NCBI GenBank assembly: GCA_021847625.1
Contig: JAJZQK010000186.1
Coordinates: 1 to 6,665 of the forward strand
Origin: Chloroflexota bacterium
GTDB taxonomy: Bacteria > Chloroflexota > FW602-bin22 > JAMCYS01
Reading direction: 5' to 3'
DNA: 6,665 nucleotides
Part shown: piece by piece, positions 1 through 4,875 of the stretch
How positions within the stretch are numbered: the stretch's first letter is position 1
Layout of the letters: each line of letters begins with the position of its first letter
The notes under the pieces: generated by a model
Database searches by the model: none
What the model was told of the DNA's origin: nothing
Seen by the model: the letters and a program-made list of their open reading frames with translations, nothing else
Translations under genes and position numbers: made by a program

Positions 1-543
1 CGCTGGCCGCATTGCCTTCCCGTCCACGATCACCTCCACCTGCCGGCCCTGGGCGGGGATGATGACCTTCTCCACGAGTAGATCCACGACCCCCGCCGCG
101 TCATTCAGGTCGAACTGCGGGACGTTCAGCGGGAAGGACTGATCGCTGGCGATGGCCAGCAACTCCTCCTCGCTGCAAAGGAGCTCGCTTCCCTTCTCCC
201 GGCGCGAGACCTCGATCTTCGGCTTGTCGCCCCGTTTGTAGCCCTCGGTGATGACGATGTCGACGTCGTGCAGTAGTGTGGCCTCGATCTCGTCGGGCGT
301 GAGGTCGTGATCGGTGCGGCCGACGAGGGCGACCTTGGCGGGCGAGGAGATGACGACGGCGTCGCTGCCGGCCTGGGCCAGGCGCCAGGTGTCCTTGCCC
401 GGCTGGTCGATCTCAAAATCGTGCCCATGGTGCTTGATGGTGGCGACGCGGTAGCCGCGGCGCTTGAGCTCGGCGACCACCTTCTCCAGGAATGTCGTCT
501 TGCCGACGTTGGACTTGCCGACGAACGAGACGATGGGGATCAA
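1..543 (-). CDS. mobB: MobB, molybdopterin-guanine dinucleotide biosynthesis GTPase (partial, C-terminus outside window)
   Basis: This is a P-loop GTPase of the MobB family, which assists MobA in attaching a nucleotide to molybdopterin in the cytoplasm. The 181 visible codons begin with a short beta strand and a Walker A loop, GKSNVGKT (residues 9-16). They continue with the family motif TIKHHGHDFEID (35-46), then DTWRLAQAGSDAVVI (51-65), where the Trp-Arg and Ala-Gly-(Ser/Ala)-Asp are typical, and DIVITEGYKRGDKPKIEV (95-112), the conserved Walker B/EGYK block. The start is TTG at 541-543; no in-frame ATG lies nearby, and an AAAGGAGG ribosome binding site sits 6 bases upstream. Most MobB proteins end near residue 160-170. 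Here the frame stays open past QVEVIVDGKAMRPA to the window edge, matching the longer MobB form with an extra C-terminal segment. The fold assignment is secure; the full length is unknown. Confidence 0.93.
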   Translation of the reverse strand, partial: MIPIVSFVGKSNVGKTTFLEKVVAELKRRGYRVATIKHHGHDFEIDQPGKDTWRLAQAGSDAVVISSPAKVALVGRTDHDLTPDEIEATLLHDVDIVITEGYKRGDKPKIEVSRREKGSELLCSEEELLAIASDQSFPLNVPQFDLNDAAGVVDLLVEKVIIPAQGRQVEVIVDGKAMRPA

Positions 544-549
544 GATAAC

Positions 550-557
550 CCTCCTTT
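550..557 (-). promoter_or_regulatory. Ribosome binding site that fixes the TTG start of mobB
   Basis: Read on the minus strand, this is AAAGGAGG followed by a 6-base spacer (GTTATC) and the TTG codon at 543-541. It is a near-perfect anti-Shine-Dalgarno match at ideal distance, and it decides the non-ATG start. Confidence 0.85.
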
Positions 558-563
558 GGGCAC

Positions 564-592
564 ATTTTGGGCGATGGTGCGGCTGTTTGCAA
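564..592 (-). promoter_or_regulatory. Candidate weak sigma-70 promoter for mobB
   Basis: On the minus strand TTGCAA (592-587) is followed by a 17-base spacer and CAAAAT (569-564). Each hexamer matches 4 of 6 consensus positions. The start site would fall near 557, essentially at the ribosome binding site, giving a very short leader. Spacing is ideal but the hexamers are imperfect, so the call is tentative. Confidence 0.35.
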
Positions 593-608
593 GGGGGTGC
601 GGGGGCCG

Positions 609-646
609 GATTCACCGCGCGAAGGGCGCGGAGAGAGTAAGAGGGG
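609..646 (+). repeat. Dispersed repeat, TTCACCGCG family, copy 1
   Basis: The sequence begins GGATTCACCGCGCGAAGG and continues as a purine-rich GGCGCGGAGAGAGTAAGAGG tract. It belongs to the loose family of 'ACCGCGAAGG/ACCGCAGAGG...GCAGAGA' intergenic repeats that litter many environmental bacterial genomes and often give spurious translations. A second, diverged copy lies in inverted orientation at 1183-1227, sharing TTCACCGCG and the AGAG/AAGAGG tail. I assign it by recall of the family and comparison of the two local copies. It is not protein-coding. Confidence 0.55.
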
Positions 647-707
647 CTGCTTGTCGCGATTTGTGGATTGAAGTTGACGGTCTTGCCCGGTTGTGCGATC
701 CTGCGGC

Positions 708-797
708 CACCAAAGTGCCGACCTGGCATGCGCTTGGCCGTAGGGGCAACCGGCGGCCGCAGGAAGTCCCGCAACGCGGGACGGTCGCCCTTTGGTG
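708..797. repeat. 90-base palindromic element with nested hairpin
   Basis: The outer arms are CACCAAAG (708-715) and CTTTGGTG (790-797), a perfect 8-base inverted repeat. Pairing continues inward as GCCGACC against GGTCGCC-type sequence with one mismatch and one bulge. Nested inside is a perfect 7-base stem, GTCCCGC (766-772) and GCGGGAC (776-782), with an AAC loop. Such ends and internal structure resemble a small palindromic intergenic repeat or a decayed MITE-like unit. No coding potential is evident. Confidence 0.5.
732..747 (+). repeat. Inverted repeat arm GCTTGGCCGTAGGGGC (left copy)
   Basis: This exact 16-mer recurs in reverse complement at 1108-1123. Similarity extends beyond it: here AACCGGCGGCCGC follows, and in the partner's orientation TACCGACGGTCGCCC follows. 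The 'GTAGGGGC(A/G)ACC...GGTCGCCC' pattern is a common dispersed intergenic repeat in environmental genomes. Confidence 0.7.
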
Positions 798-844
798 CTG
801 AGCCAAGAATCGCCCCATTGTCGGAAAGACGCCGAGCGTGGGTT

Positions 845-879
845 CCCTCGCCCTTCCAGGGAGAGGGCAAGGGTGAGGG
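845..879 (+). repeat. CCCTCxCCCT...AGGGTGAGGG palindromic repeat
   Basis: The element starts CCCTCGCCCTTCC, has a central GGGAGAGGGC, and ends AAGGGTGAGGG, so its ends are inverted copies of one another. Read on the other strand it is the familiar 'CCCTCACCC...CCCTCTCCC' REP-like element, which translates spuriously as LTLALSLEGRG. It sits alone in the intergenic region with no adjacent transposase. Confidence 0.6.
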
Positions 880-1004
880 TCGTCCGATGGGCGAACGGGC
901 GGCGGTCGTTCCTCAACCGTACCCCGATTATCAGGCTGGGTTGATGGTCGTCAGTGCGCCGGAGACGGGCGAATCCGCCTAAGGCCGACTTGCCCCTAGA
1001 AATA

Positions 1005-1035
1005 CCGGATGGATCCCCGCTTCCGCGGGGATGAC
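1005..1035 (-). repeat. GTCATCCCCGCGGAAGCGGGGATCC-type REP element
   Basis: An 8-base perfect stem, ATCCCCGC (1013-1020) and GCGGGGAT (1025-1032), closes a TTCC loop. On the minus strand this is the widespread 'GTCATTCCCGCGAAAGCGGGAATCC' palindromic repeat, whose spurious translation is PVIPAEAGIHPV. That translation is visible here on the minus strand. It is recognised from its well-known consensus and is non-coding. Confidence 0.75.
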
Positions 1036-1090
1036 AGGGGTAGGTATAGGGTGGCCACCCACAAGGGCACGGACAGCGGCCAGGCACGGA

Positions 1091-1123
1091 GAGGGCGACC
1101 GTCGGTAGCCCCTACGGCCAAGC
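1091..1123 (-). repeat. Inverted repeat arm, right copy of the GTAGGGGC family
   Basis: Bases 1108-1123 (GCCCCTACGGCCAAGC) are the exact reverse complement of 732-747. The flanking GAGGGCGACCGTCGGTA (1091-1107) corresponds to the diverged GGTCGCCC portion of the same repeat family. Confidence 0.65.
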
Positions 1124-1182
1124 ACCTGGCTGCTGGTTTTTGGGTTGATGTGAGCCGTCACCATGGCAGGCGCCGAGAGATC

Positions 1183-1227
1183 CTCTTCCTTCCTCTGCGT
1201 TCTCTGTGCTCTCCGCGGTGAATTCCG
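1183..1227 (-). repeat. Dispersed repeat, TTCACCGCG family, inverted copy 2
   Basis: On the minus strand it starts GGAATTCACCGCGGAGAG and continues CACAGAGAACGCAGAGG into an AGGAAGAGGA tail. This is the classic 'TTCACCGCAGAGACGCAGAGG' intergenic repeat, whose spurious translation runs NSPRRAQRTQRKEE. Copy 1 lies at 609-646 in the opposite orientation. This copy ends about 20 bases beyond the stop codon of the glycosyltransferase. Confidence 0.65.
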
Positions 1228-1246
1228 GTCGCGAATCCCTCCCCTG

Positions 1247-3562
1247 CTAGGGTGCCGCTTGGATGGTCGTGGGCAGGAGGATGCGGTTGCCGGCTTCGGC
1301 GCCCTTGTCATCCAGCACCGGCAGGCGCTGGCCGTCGGCCGCCAGGTACATCCCTGTCTCAATGCGGTAGGTGCCGGCGGGGGCGTCCCCCTTGAGGGGT
1401 ATGGCGTAGTGGTCGTCGACCACCTGGCCGACCTGCCAGCTGCTCGTGGGGGCGAAGCCGCCGCCGGGGGCGACGTCCTGCTGCCCCCAGACCTGCTCAT
1501 GGTCGTCCAGCAGATGGACGAAGACGGTGTAGTCCTGGTCGAGCGACCGCGTGCACTGCCAGCGGAGGGTGACGTTGATCGTCTCCCCGGGGTGGCGGGG
1601 GCGGTCGGCGTCTTCCACGGTGTAGCCGAGGAGGCGCGCGGCCCCACCCAGGTTGGCATCCACGGGGGTGAAATCGACCTGGGCCGGGCCGCCCATGCGG
1701 TAGCTCGCCAGGCGGAACGGGCCGTACCACTGTTCGCTCTGGCGGAAGCCGTGGCTCGCCAGCCAACGTTCGAGCCCGTTGCCCTCCCCGGCGGGGGCGT
1801 ACTGGGAGACGAGCCAGATTTCGTCGTAGGCGGCCGCCATCTGCTCCAGGTGCTTCTCGGTGGGCGGCTTGAGCGGGTCTTCCTCGTAGGTGCCGAAGGT
1901 GGGGATGGCAAGCTTGGAGGCGTTGGCCCAGAGGGACATGTACTGGGGGGCGAGGTAGACCAGTCCGGCCCGCTCGCTCCTATTCTCGGCGATGTAGGTC
2001 TGTGTCTGCCGGGCGGAGCGGTCCTCCTGGCCGTAGGTCTGTTCCAGGTAGGTGAGGCTGCCGCTGGCGACGACGACGACGGCCGCGGCGATGGCCAAGA
2101 GCGAGAGCACCCCCCGCCCCCGCTGCCAGGCGACGAGCGCGAGGCCGGCGAGGCCCGTGACGACGCCCGTGGCCAGGGCGGTCAGCGAGACCTGGTCGAA
2201 GGGCGGGTCCTGGTTCGTCCGCATCCAGCCGAAGTCGAGATGGCCGGGGTCCAGGTAGCGGAACTGGTTCAGGATCGGCTGGCTGGCGATGTCGACGAGC
2301 GTCAGTCGGTCCGGGTCCGCGGAGAGGGGCATGAGGCTGGCGATGAACACGGTGTGGTCGACCAGCACGCCCAGGACCTGCACGCCGATGCTGAGCGCGG
2401 CCAGCACGCCGACGAGGGCTAGGCGCCCGTGGGCGAGGCCTTCCGGCCGGCGCAGGTTGCGGAGCCCTTCTGCCAGCAGCAGGATGGCGAAGCCCCAGGC
2501 CGGCACGAGGAAGCGCACGCCCCAGTTCCAGCCGCCCCACCAGATCCACCACTCGGCGTAGAGGAGGAAATGAGCCACGAGCAGGCCTAGGAGGAGCAGC
2601 CCCGCGGCGAGGTGGCAGCGAAGGAAAGCGCCCGTCCAGAAGAACAGGAGGACGAGTAACGGGAAGTACAGAAAGGCGCTCTTGCCGGGCGAGAAGAGAA
2701 GGCCGGCCAGCCCCTCGTAGATGGGCACGGAGAAGCCCTCTTGCGGCCCGTAGCCCGTGTGCAGGACCTCGCCGAAGCGGATCCAGTTGTAGTAGGCGAC
2801 CGTGGCGGCGGCGAGGGCGACGGGGAGGGCGAAGGCGACCGCTCGCCCCCAGCCCGGTCGCCACAGCAGCCGCCGGTACCACTGGCGGTTGTCCGGCGGG
2901 CCGGCCAGCAGCAGGAAGAGCAGGAAGATCGGCAGGAAGGCGGCGTTCGCCGTCTTGTTGAGCACGCCTATCCCGAAGCACAGCCCCGCCATGAGCGGCC
3001 AGACCGGCCCCCGGCCCACGGCGCGCACGGCGAAGTAGGCGGCGCTGGTGAGGGCGAGAGCGCTCAAGGGTTCGCTCATGTAGCGTTTGGTGTAGACCCA
3101 GACGGGCGAGGCGAGACCGTAGAGGAGCGCCAGGACGACGCTCAGGCCGGGGCCGTAGCCGAGCTGTCTGGCCAGCAGGTAGACGAAGCCGCCGGCCGCT
3201 GCCGTGACCACGGCGTTGAACAGGAGAACGGTGTTGACCACCCCCAGCGTGTCGCGCGACTGGGCCAGCCAGTAGAACGGCGTGCTGAGCAGGGCCTGGG
3301 CGACGCCGTACTTGGAGTAGTGCAGGCCGTCGAGCCCGTGCTCGGCCGGTATCACCCTGGTGAGCGTCGCCATCTGCTCGACGTCGAAGTGGAAGAACTT
3401 GGCCACGTTCTCGGTCAGGGCCAGGTTGACCCCCTCGTCGGAGGTGATCTGCATGTTGGCGGTGGTCGTCAGCAGGTAGACGGCGGCCAGAAACACGGAT
3501 AGCGCGAGGGCGATGACGACGTCGTTCGGCAGCCGTTTGCCCGGGGGGCCCCCTTTCATCAT
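1247..3562 (-). CDS. Multi-spanning GT-C family glycosyltransferase (ArnT/PMT-like) with C-terminal beta-sandwich domain
   Basis: The predicted inner-membrane enzyme has 771 residues and probably transfers a sugar from a polyprenyl-phosphate donor at the outer face of the membrane. A first transmembrane helix (about residues 14-32) is followed by an external loop with SDEG (41-44), the acidic pair expected of GT-C catalysis, and HYSKYGVAQALLSTPFY (81-97). Further hydrophobic segments run to about residue 405, including WWIWWGGWNWGVRFLVPAWGFAILLLAEGL (338-367), typical of the superfamily, with two more helices near 460-478 and 484-502. After a soluble linker, residues 628-768 form a beta-rich tail (LLGYTVEDADRPRHPGETINVTLRW ... 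YTVFVHLLD ... GTYRIETGMYL) of the kind attached to such enzymes in Chloroflexota. Start: tandem ATGs at 3562 and 3559, with no upstream Shine-Dalgarno but a TATAAT 6 bases before, so probably leaderless. Acceptor and donor cannot be told. A hypothetical membrane protein without activity is possible but less likely. Confidence 0.8.
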   Translation of the reverse strand: MMKGGPPGKRLPNDVVIALALSVFLAAVYLLTTTANMQITSDEGVNLALTENVAKFFHFDVEQMATLTRVIPAEHGLDGLHYSKYGVAQALLSTPFYWLAQSRDTLGVVNTVLLFNAVVTAAAGGFVYLLARQLGYGPGLSVVLALLYGLASPVWVYTKRYMSEPLSALALTSAAYFAVRAVGRGPVWPLMAGLCFGIGVLNKTANAAFLPIFLLFLLLAGPPDNRQWYRRLLWRPGWGRAVAFALPVALAAATVAYYNWIRFGEVLHTGYGPQEGFSVPIYEGLAGLLFSPGKSAFLYFPLLVLLFFWTGAFLRCHLAAGLLLLGLLVAHFLLYAEWWIWWGGWNWGVRFLVPAWGFAILLLAEGLRNLRRPEGLAHGRLALVGVLAALSIGVQVLGVLVDHTVFIASLMPLSADPDRLTLVDIASQPILNQFRYLDPGHLDFGWMRTNQDPPFDQVSLTALATGVVTGLAGLALVAWQRGRGVLSLLAIAAAVVVVASGSLTYLEQTYGQEDRSARQTQTYIAENRSERAGLVYLAPQYMSLWANASKLAIPTFGTYEEDPLKPPTEKHLEQMAAAYDEIWLVSQYAPAGEGNGLERWLASHGFRQSEQWYGPFRLASYRMGGPAQVDFTPVDANLGGAARLLGYTVEDADRPRHPGETINVTLRWQCTRSLDQDYTVFVHLLDDHEQVWGQQDVAPGGGFAPTSSWQVGQVVDDHYAIPLKGDAPAGTYRIETGMYLAADGQRLPVLDDKGAEAGNRILLPTTIQAAP

Positions 3563-3568
3563 TGGCGC

Positions 3569-3597
3569 ATTATACCATGCGAGCCCGGTAACGCTAA
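3569..3597 (-). promoter_or_regulatory. Promoter of the glycosyltransferase gene, probably leaderless
   Basis: On the minus strand a perfect TATAAT (3574-3569), preceded by TGG as a partial extended -10, lies 6 bases before the ATG at 3562. TTAGCG (3597-3592) stands 17 bases upstream as a weak -35 (3 of 6). A start site 7 bases after the -10 coincides with the A of the first ATG. Confidence 0.6.
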
Positions 3598-3609
3598 CCG
3601 GCCGGCAAT

Positions 3610-3649
3610 AAGAGGGCCCGCGTGGCGGCTGTGAGCCGCCGAGCCTCTT
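3610..3649. other. Imperfect hairpin between divergent promoters
   Basis: The inner stem is GGCGGCT (3624-3630) with AGCCGCC (3634-3640), closed by a 3-base GTG loop. An outer arm AAGAGG (3610-3615) pairs with CCTCTT (3644-3649) across an internal loop. It sits between the -35 regions of the two divergent genes and is not followed by a T-run of terminator quality. It could be a binding site for a regulator, a repeat remnant or a weak terminator. I cannot decide. Confidence 0.4.
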
Positions 3650-3669
3650 CTTCCCTTACCATCAGCCTA

Positions 3670-3698
3670 TTGACGCGGCGTTTGGCTACTGGTATACT
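3670..3698 (+). promoter_or_regulatory. Strong sigma-70 promoter of the sigma-factor gene
   Basis: TTGACG (3670-3675, 5 of 6) is separated by exactly 17 bases from TATACT (3693-3698, 5 of 6), which is preceded by CTGG. The expected start site is near 3705, about 32 bases before the ATG, and falls on the left edge of a palindrome at 3705-3720. Confidence 0.8.
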
Positions 3699-3704
3699 TT
3701 TTGG

Positions 3705-3720
3705 TAGAACATCTGTTCTA
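3705..3720. promoter_or_regulatory. SOS/LexA-box-like operator, TAGAACATCTGTTCTA
   Basis: This is a perfect 6-base inverted repeat (TAGAAC / GTTCTA) around ATCT. It contains GAAC-N4-GTTC, the core of the LexA box known from Firmicutes and Actinobacteria and reported for several other deep-branching groups. It lies immediately downstream of the -10 and overlaps the predicted transcription start, the right place for a repressor to block initiation. The match is seen in the sequence; LexA as the binder is inferred. Confidence 0.65.
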
Positions 3721-3724
3721 AGGA

Positions 3725-3732
3725 AAAGGGGG
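3725..3732 (+). promoter_or_regulatory. Ribosome binding site of the sigma-factor gene
   Basis: AAAGGGGG ends 4 bases before ATG 3737. A second purine tract, AAGGA, lies just upstream at 3720-3724. It supports the chosen start, which also gives the full first helix of sigma region 2. Confidence 0.6.
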
Positions 3733-3736
3733 TAAG

Positions 3737-4612
3737 ATGCTCGAGGAAGGCCTCGACGAACTAGCGGCAAGGGCCAAGGAGGGCGACGATACCGCGCTGG
3801 CGGCCCTGTACGAGCGCCTGCGGCCGGCGATGGCGCGCACGGTGGGGAGGTGCCGGGGGCCGGGCGGCTGGGGCCCGCTCGACGGCGAGGACCTCCTCCA
3901 GCAGGGGTACCTCATCCTGGCCGACCTCCTGCGGCGGTGGCCGGGGCAGGGCCGATTCGGGGCCTGGTTCAACCGCCTCTTCCCGCTGGCGATCCTTGAC
4001 TATCGCCGAACCTTCCTGCAATGGGACGGCCCGGCGGTGGAGAGCCTGCCTCACGCCGAGCTGGTCGACCTGGTGGAGAGCCAGGCCGCGGGGAGTGTCG
4101 TGGCGGACCCGACCGATCCTCTCCTCTGCCGCGAGCTGCTGGCCCTGCTGCCCGAGGGCCACCGGCACGTCCTCCGCTGGCGTTACTTCGACGGCCTGAC
4201 CTTCCGCGAGATCGAGCGAGTGCACGGCCTGGCAGCGGCGAGCGCCCAGCGCCGGTGCGCGCAGGCGCTGACGTTCCTGCGGGCGCGGGCGCGGGGCGAA
4301 GACGGTGGGCGGCTGGCGGAGCGGAAGGGGCGCTCGCGGGAGGGTCGGGCCGGCCTGCCGCAGAGGGTCGCCTGCCTGTGGGCGCTGGCCGACCCGGCCG
4401 GCCTCTTGCCGCCCCGGGAGGAATGCGCGCGGGCGGTGGGACTGGGCGTCGACGCCTACGAGGCGCTGATCTCGCGGCTGCGGGCGGCGGGCTGCCTGCA
4501 GCATTCCCACGGCCTGGCGTTCGCCTCGCGTAAGGGCCGGCGCTGGTGCGTCGCCGTCGGGCTGGCCGAGGCCCTGCGCCGCCTGGCCTGTGGAGAGCCC
4601 AAGGGCAATTGA
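3737..4612 (+). CDS. ECF-like sigma-70 family factor with C-terminal winged-helix-like extension
   Basis: This cytoplasmic transcription initiation factor has 291 residues. Region 2 covers about residues 8-93: LAALYERLRPAMART (21-35), then LDGEDLLQQGYLILADLLRRW (48-68, region 2.2, core RNA polymerase contact), then GRFGAWFNRLFPLAILDYRR (72-91, regions 2.3/2.4, -10 recognition). Region 4 covers about 132-184, LLALLPEGHRHVLRWRYFDGLTFREIERVHGLAAASAQRRCAQALTFLRA, with the helix-turn-helix at 154-182. There is no region 3, as in ECF factors. After a basic linker (185-208) comes an unusual tail of about 80 residues; LLPPREECARAVGLGVDAYEALISRLRAAGCLQ (223-255) reads as a helix-turn-helix, followed by a possible wing, HGLAFASRKGRRWCVAV (258-274). 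ECF factors are usually about 160-200 residues. No anti-sigma gene is adjacent. Its promoter carries an SOS-type box, suggesting induction by DNA damage. Regions 2 and 4 are confident; the tail's fold and targets are inference. Confidence 0.8.
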   Translation: MLEEGLDELAARAKEGDDTALAALYERLRPAMARTVGRCRGPGGWGPLDGEDLLQQGYLILADLLRRWPGQGRFGAWFNRLFPLAILDYRRTFLQWDGPAVESLPHAELVDLVESQAAGSVVADPTDPLLCRELLALLPEGHRHVLRWRYFDGLTFREIERVHGLAAASAQRRCAQALTFLRARARGEDGGRLAERKGRSREGRAGLPQRVACLWALADPAGLLPPREECARAVGLGVDAYEALISRLRAAGCLQHSHGLAFASRKGRRWCVAVGLAEALRRLACGEPKGN

Positions 4613-4638
4613 CACGAGCAGATCCCTTGCGGTAGTAT
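4609..4638 (+). promoter_or_regulatory. Candidate promoter overlapping the sigma-gene stop, reading toward the endonuclease
   Basis: A perfect TTGACA (4609-4614) shares its TGA with the stop codon of the sigma gene (4610-4612). An 18-base spacer leads to TAGTAT (4633-4638, 4 of 6). It is the best plus-strand promoter I find upstream of the restriction gene and would give a leader of about 230 bases. Confidence 0.5.
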
Positions 4639-4875
4639 TGGGCATAGGTTGCTTGCTGGGCTGAACGCCTCTTGTGATTTCCAGGACTGCTTCGCTGGTT
4701 CCAGGCAGAAAGCCGATGAGCGTCCAAGGGTGAGGAGTACATCAGTTGGGTTGTGTAGGAATGCTCTGAGAGCGGACGGGGGGATTGCAGCGGTCTCTGG
4801 GTGTGCAAGAGTGGGACACATAGGTGGTTTACGAGTGCCAGTAAAAGGGGAACGAAGAACCGACGAATGGGGATT
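4613..4875 (+). other. Gene-free leader between the sigma factor and the endonuclease
   Basis: These 263 bases hold the promoter above and otherwise no gene I can support. A TTG-initiated frame from 4649 to 4879 (76 codons) has no ribosome binding site and no recognisable sequence. TTCCAGG occurs twice (about 4679 and 4699) as a short direct repeat. I see no tRNA, no rho-independent terminator and no riboswitch I can name. Base composition is already lower in G+C than the sigma gene, so the left edge of the acquired restriction segment probably lies here. Confidence 0.45.

Noticed and set aside
413..1087. Minus-strand frame of 224 codons spanning the intergenic repeats
   Set aside because: Its 'protein' contains spurious translations of dispersed repeats (for example TLTLALSLEGRG) and overlaps mobB in another frame.
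609..1227. CRISPR array
   Set aside because: The repeats are of different families, unequal length and mixed orientation. There is no regular repeat-spacer periodicity and no cas gene.
979..1911. Minus-strand frame of 310 codons overlapping the 3' end of the glycosyltransferase
   Set aside because: Its C-terminal part is translated repeat (NSPRRAQRTQRKEE, PVIPAEAGIHPV), and the rest is a low-complexity Ser/Pro/Arg shadow.
1163..2422. Long plus-strand open frame (419 codons) opposite the glycosyltransferase
   Set aside because: It is a GC-rich antisense shadow. It lacks domain-like features, runs through a known dispersed repeat at its start, and the opposite strand encodes a coherent membrane protein.
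2741..3502. Plus-strand open frame of 253 codons and a minus-strand frame at 1980-2981
   Set aside because: Both are other-frame readings of the glycosyltransferase. Their composition is skewed to Arg, Pro, Gly and Glu, as expected for shadows in GC-rich DNA.
4640..4720. tRNA or small structured RNA in the leader
   Set aside because: The GGTTCCAGG here lacks the T-loop consensus, and no cloverleaf arms could be paired.
4801..4875. Longer start for the endonuclease at ATG 4801
   Set aside because: The extra residues (MCKSGTHRWFTSASKRGTKNRRMGI) look like translated leader, and no ribosome binding site supports them. ATG 4876, or 4867, is preferred, though this is not certain.
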